Source: CAVSRC01 sp963830205 | GTDB taxonomy: Bacteria > Pseudomonadota > Alphaproteobacteria > Rhizobiales > Kaistiaceae | Assembly (NCBI GenBank): GCA_963830205.1 | Contig: CAWHLP010000010.1 | Span: 1-64,000, forward strand | DNA: 64,000 nt | Direction of reading: 5' to 3' | Shown here: one piece after another, positions 14,871-21,731 of the stretch | Layout: every line of letters begins with the position of its first letter | Position numbering within the stretch: the stretch's first letter is position 1 | The notes under the pieces: model-generated | What the model was told of the DNA's origin: nothing | Database searches by the model: none | Seen by the model: only the letters and a program-made list of their open reading frames with translations | Program-made: the position numbers and the translations under genes

Positions 14871-15728
14871 TTATGGGTTAGCCCTGTTCACGTTGTGGTC
14901 CGCTGCGGACCGGGTTGCAAACTCGTTTGGGGTGAGCCCGTCGAGGCTCGTGTGCGGTCGGTTCAGATTATAGTCGACCCTCCATTCCTCGATGATGTCG
15001 CGGGCGTGGCGATAGCTGCGGAACAGATGCTCGTTGAGGCATTCGTCCCTTAGGCGCCCGTTGAAGCTTTCCACGAAGCCGTTCTGCATGGGCTTTCCCG
15101 GCGCGATGTAGTGCCACTCGACGCCATGGTCCTGTTGCCATTCGAGCATCGCATTCGATGTGAGTTCGGTTCCGTTGTCACTGACGACCATCAGCGGGTA
15201 GCCACGGTGCTCCGCAATCGCATCCAGCTCTCGCGCCACCCGCTCGCCCGAGATCGAGTTGTCGACGACGGTCGCCAGGCATTCCCGGCTGAAGTCGTCG
15301 ATGATGCACAGGATGCGGAAGCGGCGGCCGTCGACCAGGGTGTCGGAGACAAAGTCGAGGCTCCAACGCTGGTTCGGGTCCTGTGGGATGGCCATGGGTG
15401 CCCGCGTGCCCAAAGCCCGCTTGCGACCTCCGCGCTTCCTCACCGTCAGCCGTTCTTCACGGTATAGGCGATAGAGCTTCTTCCAGTTCACCTCGACGCC
15501 CTCGCGCTTTAACAGGAGGTGCAAACGGCGATAGCCAAAGCGCCGGCGTTGTGACGCCAGCTCCTTCAGCCGCCCACGCAGATCGGCATCATCCGGTCGC
15601 GTTGAACGGTAGCGATAGACGCGCGGATCAATGCCCACGAGGCCACAGGCGCGGCGCTGCGAGTATCCCTTGTTCTGGATGGCCCAGCTCACGGCGTTCC
15701 TCCTCGAGCCGGGCGTCAGAAGTTTTTT
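14871..15728 (-). CDS. IS3-family transposase OrfB (catalytic part, made as OrfAB by -1 frameshift)
   Basis: About 285 residues with the IS3 order: HTH_21 domain (GYSQRRACGLVGIDPRVYRY), RRFGYRRLHLLLKREG, then the integrase core. Catalytic residues: Asp in RWSLDFVSDTLVDGRRF, Asp in MVVSDNGTELTSNAM, Glu in VESFNGRLRDECLNEHLF. The end HTSLDGLTPNEFA is typical. The frame has no good start of its own; it joins OrfA at A_AAA_AAC (15722-15728), where a -1 slip changes GKNF-stop into KKLLTPG. The gene is uninterrupted, so the element is probably still active. Confidence 0.93.
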   Translation of the reverse strand, partial: KKLLTPGSRRNAVSWAIQNKGYSQRRACGLVGIDPRVYRYRSTRPDDADLRGRLKELASQRRRFGYRRLHLLLKREGVEVNWKKLYRLYREERLTVRKRGGRKRALGTRAPMAIPQDPNQRWSLDFVSDTLVDGRRFRILCIIDDFSRECLATVVDNSISGERVARELDAIAEHRGYPLMVVSDNGTELTSNAMLEWQQDHGVEWHYIAPGKPMQNGFVESFNGRLRDECLNEHLFRSYRHARDIIEEWRVDYNLNRPHTSLDGLTPNEFATRSAADHNVNRANP

Positions 15729-15982
15729 CCGAGCATCTCCCGGAGCGTCGATACGTCCATTATCGACTCCGCCAGGAGCTTCTTCAGCTTCGCGTTCTCC
15801 TCCTCCAGCGCCTTCAGCCGCTTGGCCTCGGAGATCTCCATCCCGCCAAACTTCTTGCGCCACGTGTAGAACGTCGCATCCGAGATGCCGTGCTTGCGGC
15901 ACAGCTCAGGCGCCGACAACCCCGCCTGGTGCTCCTTCAAAATGCCGATGATCTGCTCGTCCGAAAACCGGGATCGCTTCAT
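15716..15982 (-). CDS. IS3-family transposase OrfA
   Basis: 88 residues, MKRSRFSDEQIIGILKEHQ start. HTH_Tnp_1 (InsE-like) helix-turn-helix: GLSAPELCRKHGISDATFYT with W RKKFGG following, then a leucine-zipper helix KRLKALEEENAKLKKLLAES used for dimerisation. The stop TGA (15716-15718) lies just after the slippery heptamer, so OrfA alone is made by normal reading and acts as regulator, while the frameshift product is the transposase. Confidence 0.93.
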   Translation of the reverse strand: MKRSRFSDEQIIGILKEHQAGLSAPELCRKHGISDATFYTWRKKFGGMEISEAKRLKALEEENAKLKKLLAESIMDVSTLREMLGKNF

Positions 15983-16172
15983 TGCCTGTCTCCTCCGTCA
16001 GAGAACAGGCTAACCCCAAAGCGAGGGCACTTCAGGGGAGCAGGTCATGAGGGCAAAGGTTAACGCTTTGTAAACGCGCTTCCCCTCCCGCGTTAACGTT
16101 ACATTCATCTTTGCCGCCCGCGGCGGCGTCTGCACGCTATATTTAATAACAATTAAGAAAAGCAGGCGCCGG

Positions 16173-16349
16173 ATGACCTTCATTCTTACCTTCGCGACGG
16201 CGGTAGCGGCCGGTTGGATCATCGACCGGCTCGCCTTCAATGGCGAGCTGACGACGATGATCCGCGACGAGGTGGCGTTCACCCGGTCCCGGCGCAAACA
16301 GCCCACCAAGGCGTCGCGCACCGCCCGCCGCGGCGTCGGCCTGCGCTAG
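16173..16349 (+). CDS. 58-residue membrane-anchored small protein
   Basis: ATG at 16173, TAG at 16347. One N-terminal helix (MTFILTFATAVAAGWIIDRL), then an acidic turn (NGELTTMIRDEVAF) and a strongly basic tail (SRRKQPTKASRTARR). GC-rich third positions and the helix-plus-basic-tail build favour a real gene. Upstream lie TTGCCG and TATATT elements (about 16112 and 16138) that could be a promoter. The IS3 copy ends 122 bp upstream. Function unknown; I do not recognise the family. Confidence 0.5.
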   Translation: MTFILTFATAVAAGWIIDRLAFNGELTTMIRDEVAFTRSRRKQPTKASRTARRGVGLR

Positions 16350-16507
16350 GCAAAGCCCTTCCCGCTTCCGCGGGCAAACCGTCCCCCCAATAGAATCCTT
16401 TCTTCAGAACCGGGTCCTCCACCACGCTCACGAAACGTCGGCGCGTTGCGCCCTCGCGTCGGGCCCCTTCTCCCCCCTTGCGGCAGGGCAATCGCATATG
16501 GCACGGC

Positions 16508-16545
16508 GCACCACCTCTCCCCGGCGGGGAGAGGTCGGATCGGGC
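16508..16545. repeat. Palindromic repeat behind the YcgN-like gene
   Basis: CCACCTCTCCCCGGCGGGGAGAGGTCGG, same family as 3058-3170, with further degenerate repeat sequence to about 16625. It separates the small gene at 16173 from the convergent gene at 16674; no gene seen between. Confidence 0.6.
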
Positions 16546-16673
16546 CGCGTCAGAGGGGGAGAACGGCGAAGCCCGATTTTCGCCGAAGGCGGAAAATCGC
16601 TGGCGCAGCCAAGAGGGAGGTCAGGGCAAGGCCGGCAGTTCCGCCCTCGGGCCGCCCCCCTCGCCCGCGCGCC

Positions 16674-17213
16674 TCAATAGAACCCGACCTTCCGTCGCCG
16701 CTTCGGCGGCTTGCGCTCGGAGACCTCGATGCCGTCGGCGGGGTCCTCGGCCGGCCATTCGACGATGTGGTCCTCGAAGTCGTCGATCGACTTGCCGATT
16801 TCGGTCTCGGTGCGTCCGCGCACGGAGATGCCCGCCTGATGCACCGTCTCGGGATCGCCGGAGATCAGGGGATGCCACCAGTAGAGGTCGCGCCCTTCGG
16901 CGACCAGGCGATAGCCGCAGGTGGGCGGCAGCCATTGCAGCGCGCGCACGCTCTCCGGCGTCAGCGCGATGCAGCCCGGCACCTTCGCATGACGATGCTT
17001 GTAGTCGGTGCAGCGGCAGGTCTCGCCATCGAGCAGCTCGCAGGCGAGATCGGTCCATTCGATCGCGCCGGTGTCCTCATATTCGAGCTTGTTGAGGCAG
17101 CAACGGCCACAGCCGTCGCAGAGCGATTCCCATTCGCTGCGCGTCAGCTCTTCCAGCGTCTTCACCCGCCAGAAGGGTTCGGCTTCCTCGGGTGCCTTCG
17201 GCCTGCGACTCAC
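16674..17213 (-). CDS. YcgN/YkgJ-family cysteine-cluster protein (UPF0260)
   Basis: About 179 residues from the GTG at 17211-17213 (or 17214-17216), chosen because AGGAGAGGG precedes it; a longer frame upstream lacks a ribosome site. Cysteines are conserved: WESLCDGCGRCCLNKLEYED, ETCRCTDYKHRH, VPGCIALTP and PPTCGYRLV, probably a metal or Fe-S site. Further family blocks are GRDLYWWHPLISGDPETVH and GISVRGRTE. Function unknown in the family. The C-terminal basic tail (KPPKRRRKVGFY) is specific to alphaproteobacterial members. It is divergent from the ABC transporter operon. Confidence 0.9.
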   Translation of the reverse strand: MSRRPKAPEEAEPFWRVKTLEELTRSEWESLCDGCGRCCLNKLEYEDTGAIEWTDLACELLDGETCRCTDYKHRHAKVPGCIALTPESVRALQWLPPTCGYRLVAEGRDLYWWHPLISGDPETVHQAGISVRGRTETEIGKSIDDFEDHIVEWPAEDPADGIEVSERKPPKRRRKVGFY

Positions 17214-17500
17214 CACCTGCCCTCTCCTGCTCCAAACCTTATGCCATGGGTCGCGGAAAACGGCCCGCCGCAGGCGATGCGCCATGCGCCGCCGGCGATT
17301 TCTTTGGTGAAATCGATGGGTTTCTTGAGCCTATAAGTCTCTGTCAAATTTCTTCTTGATGATATTTCACGGCTTTCCATAGATATCATTTTCCTACTTC
17401 ATAATACATCAATCGTTATTGCTCATTGTCCTCTTCGACTGTTATTTTCTCATGACCGTTGCATTGCTCGGCCATATCGGCGATCTTGCCTGCCGTTCCC
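17214..17500. other. AT-rich divergent intergenic region
   Basis: About 287 bp between the YcgN-like gene and the ABC operon, much richer in A/T than the surroundings from 17320 to 17460. It must hold both promoters. No strong -35/-10 pair or palindrome stood out. Confidence 0.4.
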
Positions 17501-18155
17501 ATGGAGACACTCAATTATATCCTTGGCCATTGGCCCCTGATCCTTTCGCGCACCGGTGAACACGTGTCCATCGTCGGCGTGGCCGTGGGCCTTGCGATTC
17601 TCACCGGCGTGCCCATCGGCATCGCCATCACCCAGAACCGGCGCGCCGCCGACGCCGTGCTCTACATCGCCTCGGTGGTCATCACGATCCCCTCGATCGC
17701 GCTGTTCGGCATCATGATCCCGGTGCTGTCGCTCATCGGCCAGGGCATCGGCTACTGGCCGGCGGTGATCGCGGTGCTGCTCTATTCGCAGCTGCCCATC
17801 ATCCGCAACACCTACACCGCCATCCACAACGTCGACCCGGCACTGCGCGAGGCGGCGCGCGGCATGGGCCTCACCCGCTTCCAGCGCCTCAGCGAGGTCG
17901 AAATCCCCATCGCCGTGCCGGTGATCATGTCCGGCGTCCGCGTCGCCGTCGTCATGAACATCGGCGTCACCGCCATCGCCGCCTATATCGGCGCCGGGCG
18001 GATTGGGCGCCTTCATTTCCCGCGGAATCAGTCAAACCGATCCGCGGCAGTTGATCACCGGGGCGTTGGCGGTCAGCGTGCTCGCGGTCGTCGCCGATCT
18101 CGTGCTGCTCGGCCTGCAGCGATTGCTCACCTCACCCGGGCTGCGTGCGGCATGA
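17501..18155 (+). CDS. Osmoprotectant-type ABC transporter permease (one frameshift)
   Basis: Inner-membrane permease of the OpuB/YehW type, importing betaine-like quaternary amines. METLNYILGHWPLI starts at ATG 17501; helices include SIVGVAVGLAILTGVPIGIA, IASVVITIPSIALFGIMIPV and ALRE AARGMGLTRFQRLSEVEIP (the EAA loop contacting the ATPase). The frame breaks at about 18003, where GGGCGG stands for an expected GGCGG; restored, it reads GAGGLGAFISRGISQTDPRQ and ends at the TGA 18153-18155, overlapping the ATPase start as ATGA. In such a well-kept operon the extra G is more likely a sequencing error than a mutation. Confidence 0.88.
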
Positions 18156-19264
18156 TCCGGCTCGATCACGTGACCAAGGTCTTTCCCGGCGGCTCCGTGC
18201 CGGCGGTCGACCAGGTCACCATGGAGGTGCCCGCCGGCGAGATCTGCGTTCTGCTGGGGCCGTCCGGCTGCGGCAAGACCACGACCATGAAGATGGTCAA
18301 CCGGCTGATCGAGCCGACCTCGGGCGAGATCTTCATCGACGGCAGGAACACCGCCGACCAGGATCCGGTCGCGTTGCGCCGCACGCTCGGCTACGTCATC
18401 CAGCAGATCGGCCTATTCCCCAACAAGACCATCGCCGACAACATCTGCGTCGTCCCCGACATCCTCGGCTGGGACAGGGCCAAATCGCGCCAGCGCGCCG
18501 CCGAGCTGCTCGACATGGTCGGGCTCGACCCGTCGATCTTCCTCAGGCGCTATCCCAAGGAGCTGTCGGGCGGCCAGCAGCAGCGCATCGGCGTCTTGCG
18601 CGCCATCGCCCACGACCCGCCGGTGCTGCTCATGGACGAGCCCTTCGGCGCCATCGACCCGATCAACCGGGCGGTCATCCAGGACGAGTTCCTGAAAATG
18701 CAGGCGAGCTTGAAGAAGACGATCATGTTCGTCAGCCACGACATCGACGAGGCGGTGAAGATGGCCGACCGCATCGCCATCTTCCGCGAGGGGCGGCTGG
18801 TCCAGTACGACACGCCGGACAGCCTCCTCGCCCACCCCACCAACAGCTTCGTCTCGGACTTCGTCGGCGGCGACCGCACGCTGAAGCGCCTGCAGCTGCT
18901 CAAGGTGCCGGACGCCATGATGCACGACCCGCCCTCGGTCAGGGCCGAGGACACGCTGGCGCGGGCCGTCGCCCTCATGGAGGAGCACGGACACACGGCA
19001 ATCGTCATGGTGGGCCCGCGCGGCCGGGCGCGCGGCTATGTCGACCTGCCGACGGCACGCAGCACCAGAGGCAAGGTCGGCGAGCACGTTGAGGGCCTGC
19101 CGACCACCATCAATCTCTCCGAGAACCTGCGCACCGCCGTCTCGACCATGTTCCGCCACGACGTGAGCTGGCTCGCCTGCGTCGACGAAGACGGCCTGTT
19201 CCAGGGCCACGTGACGCTGCGCGGCATCACCCATCTGCTGGCACAGGCCTATCGCGATGGCTGA
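18152..19264 (+). CDS. ABC transporter ATP-binding protein with C-terminal CBS pair
   Basis: 370 residues. Nucleotide-binding domain: Walker A GPSGCGKTT, Q-loop VIQQIGLFPNKT, signature LSGGQQQRIGV, Walker B VLLMDEPFGAID, switch His in MFVSHDIDEAV. Residues from about 245 on form two CBS motifs (VRAEDTLARAVALMEEHGHT and NLSENLRTAVSTMFRHDVSW) of the kind that sense ionic strength or nucleotides in OpuA-type importers, so transport is probably gated by osmotic conditions. Overlaps both neighbours (ATGA upstream; 8 bp with the second permease), so the four genes are one operon. Confidence 0.93.
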   Translation: MIRLDHVTKVFPGGSVPAVDQVTMEVPAGEICVLLGPSGCGKTTTMKMVNRLIEPTSGEIFIDGRNTADQDPVALRRTLGYVIQQIGLFPNKTIADNICVVPDILGWDRAKSRQRAAELLDMVGLDPSIFLRRYPKELSGGQQQRIGVLRAIAHDPPVLLMDEPFGAIDPINRAVIQDEFLKMQASLKKTIMFVSHDIDEAVKMADRIAIFREGRLVQYDTPDSLLAHPTNSFVSDFVGGDRTLKRLQLLKVPDAMMHDPPSVRAEDTLARAVALMEEHGHTAIVMVGPRGRARGYVDLPTARSTRGKVGEHVEGLPTTINLSENLRTAVSTMFRHDVSWLACVDEDGLFQGHVTLRGITHLLAQAYRDG

Positions 19265-19997
19265 TTCGCTCGAGACCCTGGCCATGCACCGTCTGTGGCG
19301 GAACGGCCTGCTCGTGCTGATGTTCGCGCTCGGTGCCTGGGCCTGGGCCGGCGGGTTGCTGCCGGCCATCTTCGAGCAATGGGACGACGTCACCTTTCTC
19401 ACCCAGGAACACATCGAGCTCGTCATGGTTTCCGGCGGCCTGGCGATCATCGTCGGCGTGCCCATCGGCGTGCTGCTCACCCGCCCCGCCTTTCGCCGCT
19501 ATGGCGACGTCGCCTTGCAGGCGCTCAACATCGGCGCCACCATCCCGACGCTGGCCGTCCTCGCGCTTTCCATGAGCGCGCTCGGCATCGGCAACGCGCC
19601 GGCCATCTTCGCCCTGTTCATCGCCACGCTGCTGCCGATCGTCTCCAACACGCTCGCCGGCATCCGCGCCGTGCCGCCTCACCTCGTCGAAGCGGCGCAC
19701 GGCATGGGCATGAGCCCCCGCCAGATCCTGTGGCAGGTGGAACTGCCCAACGCGATGTTCGTCATCTATGCCGGCATCCGCACGGCGCTGGCCATCAACG
19801 TCGGCACCGTGCCGCTCGCCTTCCTCATCGGCGGCGGTGGCCTCGGCGAACTGATCTTCAGCGGTATCGCACTCAACGAGTTCGGCATGATGCTCGCCGG
19901 CGCCATCCCCACGGCGCTGCTCGCCATCCTCGTCGATTTCATCATGGGCCAGCTTCAGCTCTGGACCATCCCGCGTGGTGTCAACCCGCTGCGCTGA
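19257..19997 (+). CDS. Second osmoprotectant-type ABC transporter permease
   Basis: 246 residues, six helices. N-terminal helix LVLMFALGAWAWAGGLL, then HIELVMVSGGLAIIVGVPIG and LQALNIGATIPTLAVLALSM; EAA loop HLVEAAHGMGMSPRQILWQV; then GTVPLAFLIGGGGLGELIFS. It pairs with the permease at 17501 to form a heterodimeric channel, as in YehWXYZ. Overlap with the ATPase gene supports coupled expression. Confidence 0.92.
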   Translation: MADSLETLAMHRLWRNGLLVLMFALGAWAWAGGLLPAIFEQWDDVTFLTQEHIELVMVSGGLAIIVGVPIGVLLTRPAFRRYGDVALQALNIGATIPTLAVLALSMSALGIGNAPAIFALFIATLLPIVSNTLAGIRAVPPHLVEAAHGMGMSPRQILWQVELPNAMFVIYAGIRTALAINVGTVPLAFLIGGGGLGELIFSGIALNEFGMMLAGAIPTALLAILVDFIMGQLQLWTIPRGVNPLR

Positions 19998-20050
19998 CTG
20001 CCGCGTCCCCGCTTCGTTTGCGCGGCACTTAAACCGAAGGAGGACTACAT

Positions 20051-20938
20051 ATGAAACAGCTTGCGAAGGTATTGGTGGGCACGGTTGCCGCTCTCGGCAT
20101 CGCTGCCTCCGCCCATGCCGCGACCATCGTGGTCGGTGGCAAGAACTTCACCGAGCAGTATCTGCTCGCCGAAATGACCAGCCAGCTTCTCAAGGCGAAG
20201 GGATTTACCGTCGAGAAGAAGGACGGCATGGGCTCCAATGTCGTGCGCCAGGCCCAGGTCAACGGACAGGTCGACGTCTACTGGGAGTACACCGGCACAT
20301 CGCTGGTCACCTACAACAAGGTCAGCGAGCGCATGAACGCCGCGGACACCTATAAGAAGGTCAAGGAGCTCGACGCCAAGGTCGGCCTCACCTGGCTCGA
20401 TCCCTCGTCGGCCAACGACACCTATGCACTGGCCGTGCAGGCGGCCAATCCCCGGACCGACGCGATCAAGACGCTGTCTGACCTCGCCGCCAGCTATAAC
20501 GACGGCAAGGGCCTGGTGATGGCAGTCAATGCCGAGTTCCCGAAGCGCCCGGACGGCCTCATCGGCCTGCAGAAGGCTTATGGCTTCAACACCACCCGCG
20601 CCGACCTCAAGGCGATGGATTCGGGCCTCACCTACCAGGCGCTGAAAGACGGCAAGGTCGATATTGCCCTGGTCTTCGCCACCGACGGGCGGATCAAGGC
20701 CTTCAACTTCCGCGTCCTCAAGGACGACAAGGAGTTCTTCCCTAACTACGCCATCGTTCCGGTGGTGCGCACCGAAACGCTCAAGGCCAATCCCGGCCTG
20801 GCGGAGCCGCTCAACGCTCTGTCGGCGAAGCTCACCGATGCGGTCATGCAGAAGCTGAATGCCGAGGTCGACGTCGACAAGAAGTCGGTCGAGGACGTCG
20901 CCGCCGGCTTCCTCAAGGAAAGCGACCTGACGATGTAG
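20051..20938 (+). CDS. Periplasmic substrate-binding protein of the osmoprotectant ABC transporter (OsmF/OpuC-like)
   Basis: 295 residues with a signal peptide (KVLVGTVAALGIAASAHAA, cleaved after AHA). The mature start TIVVGGKNFTEQYLLAEM is the signature of OpuAC/ProX-type binding proteins for glycine betaine, choline or similar. Two-lobe landmarks: NGQVDVYWEYTGTSLVTY, LTWLDPSSANDTYALAV, DSGLTYQALKDGKVDIALVF. The ATG follows a strong GGAGGA. Last gene of the four-gene operon; a 13-bp-stem hairpin follows. The exact ligand cannot be told from the sequence. Confidence 0.92.
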   Translation: MKQLAKVLVGTVAALGIAASAHAATIVVGGKNFTEQYLLAEMTSQLLKAKGFTVEKKDGMGSNVVRQAQVNGQVDVYWEYTGTSLVTYNKVSERMNAADTYKKVKELDAKVGLTWLDPSSANDTYALAVQAANPRTDAIKTLSDLAASYNDGKGLVMAVNAEFPKRPDGLIGLQKAYGFNTTRADLKAMDSGLTYQALKDGKVDIALVFATDGRIKAFNFRVLKDDKEFFPNYAIVPVVRTETLKANPGLAEPLNALSAKLTDAVMQKLNAEVDVDKKSVEDVAAGFLKESDLTM

Positions 20939-20952
20939 TCGGCCCGATGTCC

Positions 20953-20984
20953 GTCGCCGGCGCTTGTCCCAAAGCGCCGGCGAC
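20953..20984 (+). terminator. Hairpin terminator of the ABC transporter operon
   Basis: GTCGCCGGCGCTT and AAGCGCCGGCGAC form a perfect 13-bp stem with a 6-nt loop, 15 bp after the stop of the binding-protein gene. The following TCCTTGCC is only weakly T-rich. Confidence 0.75.
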
Positions 20985-21041
20985 TCCTTGCCATAACATT
21001 AACGTCTATCAGCAAGCCTTTACGTTGTTTCGGGATTCCCC

Positions 21042-21608
21042 GTGACGTTGGCGGCATTCCAATTTACCCTGCTGCCATGCGTAACCTGTTCAGCCCGTCG
21101 GCCGGCGTTCTTTCGGCCGTCGCTCTTCCTGTCTTCCTTCCTGCCGCTGGCCACTCCGGCGCAGGCAGCGATGGCGATCGTTGCCTTCCGCGATGCCGGC
21201 TACGCCCCCGGCACGATCGTGGTCAAAACCTCGGAACGCCGCCTCTATTTCGTGCTCGGCGGCGGACAGGCGGAGCGCTTCCCCGTCGGCGTCGGCAAGG
21301 CGGGAAAGCGCTGGACCGGCTTTAAGCGCATCGAGCGCCACATGTGGCACCCGGACTGGGCGCCGCCAGCCGAGGTCAAGCACGACATTCCGAGCCTGCC
21401 GAACCTCATCAAGGGCGGCACGCCGGCCAATCCCATGGGCGTCGCGGCCCTGGTGCTGACCGGCGGCGACTACGCCATCCACGGCACCAACCGGCCGCAA
21501 TCGGTGGGTGGTTTCGTCTCCTATGGCTGCATCCGCATGCTGAACAGCGACATCACGCGGCTGTTCGCCCAGGTCGGCGTGGGAACCCCGGTCTACGTGA
21601 TTCCCTGA
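21042..21608 (+). CDS. L,D-transpeptidase (YkuD domain)
   Basis: Cross-links peptidoglycan (3-3 links) or anchors proteins to it in the periplasm. YkuD core: TIVVKTSERRLYFVLGGGQA, then YAIHGTNRPQSVGGFVSYGC with IRMLN: the catalytic His and Cys in HGT and SYGCIRM. The N-terminus is doubtful. The long frame starts at GTG 21042; a second frame from ATG 21077 (MRNLFSPSAGVLSAVALPVF) would make a good signal peptide if joined by one base change near 21130 to LPLATPAQAA. So a frameshift in the signal peptide is possible. Standing before a PBP1A gene, it fits a wall-synthesis group. Confidence 0.88.
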   Translation: MTLAAFQFTLLPCVTCSARRPAFFRPSLFLSSFLPLATPAQAAMAIVAFRDAGYAPGTIVVKTSERRLYFVLGGGQAERFPVGVGKAGKRWTGFKRIERHMWHPDWAPPAEVKHDIPSLPNLIKGGTPANPMGVAALVLTGGDYAIHGTNRPQSVGGFVSYGCIRMLNSDITRLFAQVGVGTPVYVIP

Positions 21609-21731
21609 ACCCCACCCGCGGCCCAGGGGACGCCGGTTATGGCTTTGCGAAAGCCTGCCTCCTCCCCTATCCTGCCCCGGCACCGCCATCATCCACCCGT
21701 ATAGGCTGCCGTTCTCACAGGATCCTCTCAG

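Larger units (their letters stand above)
14841..16051 (-). mobile_element. Intact IS3-family element (IS407-like group) with TGAG target duplication
   Basis: The element spans 14845-16047 (1203 bp). Inverted repeats begin TGACCTGCTCCCC at both ends and share GGGTTAGCC further in. Both sides carry the direct repeat TGAG (14841-14844 and 16048-16051), so the 4-bp target duplication is intact and insertion was probably recent. It carries orfA and orfB on the minus strand with a canonical slippery site. It landed between the repeat-rich gap and a small gene at 16173, without visible damage to a gene. Confidence 0.92.

Noticed and set aside
17998..18010. Programmed frameshift in the osmoprotectant permease
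   Set aside because: No slippery heptamer or stop codon in place; the change is a plain GG to GGG in a conserved GGLGAF loop, best explained as an indel.
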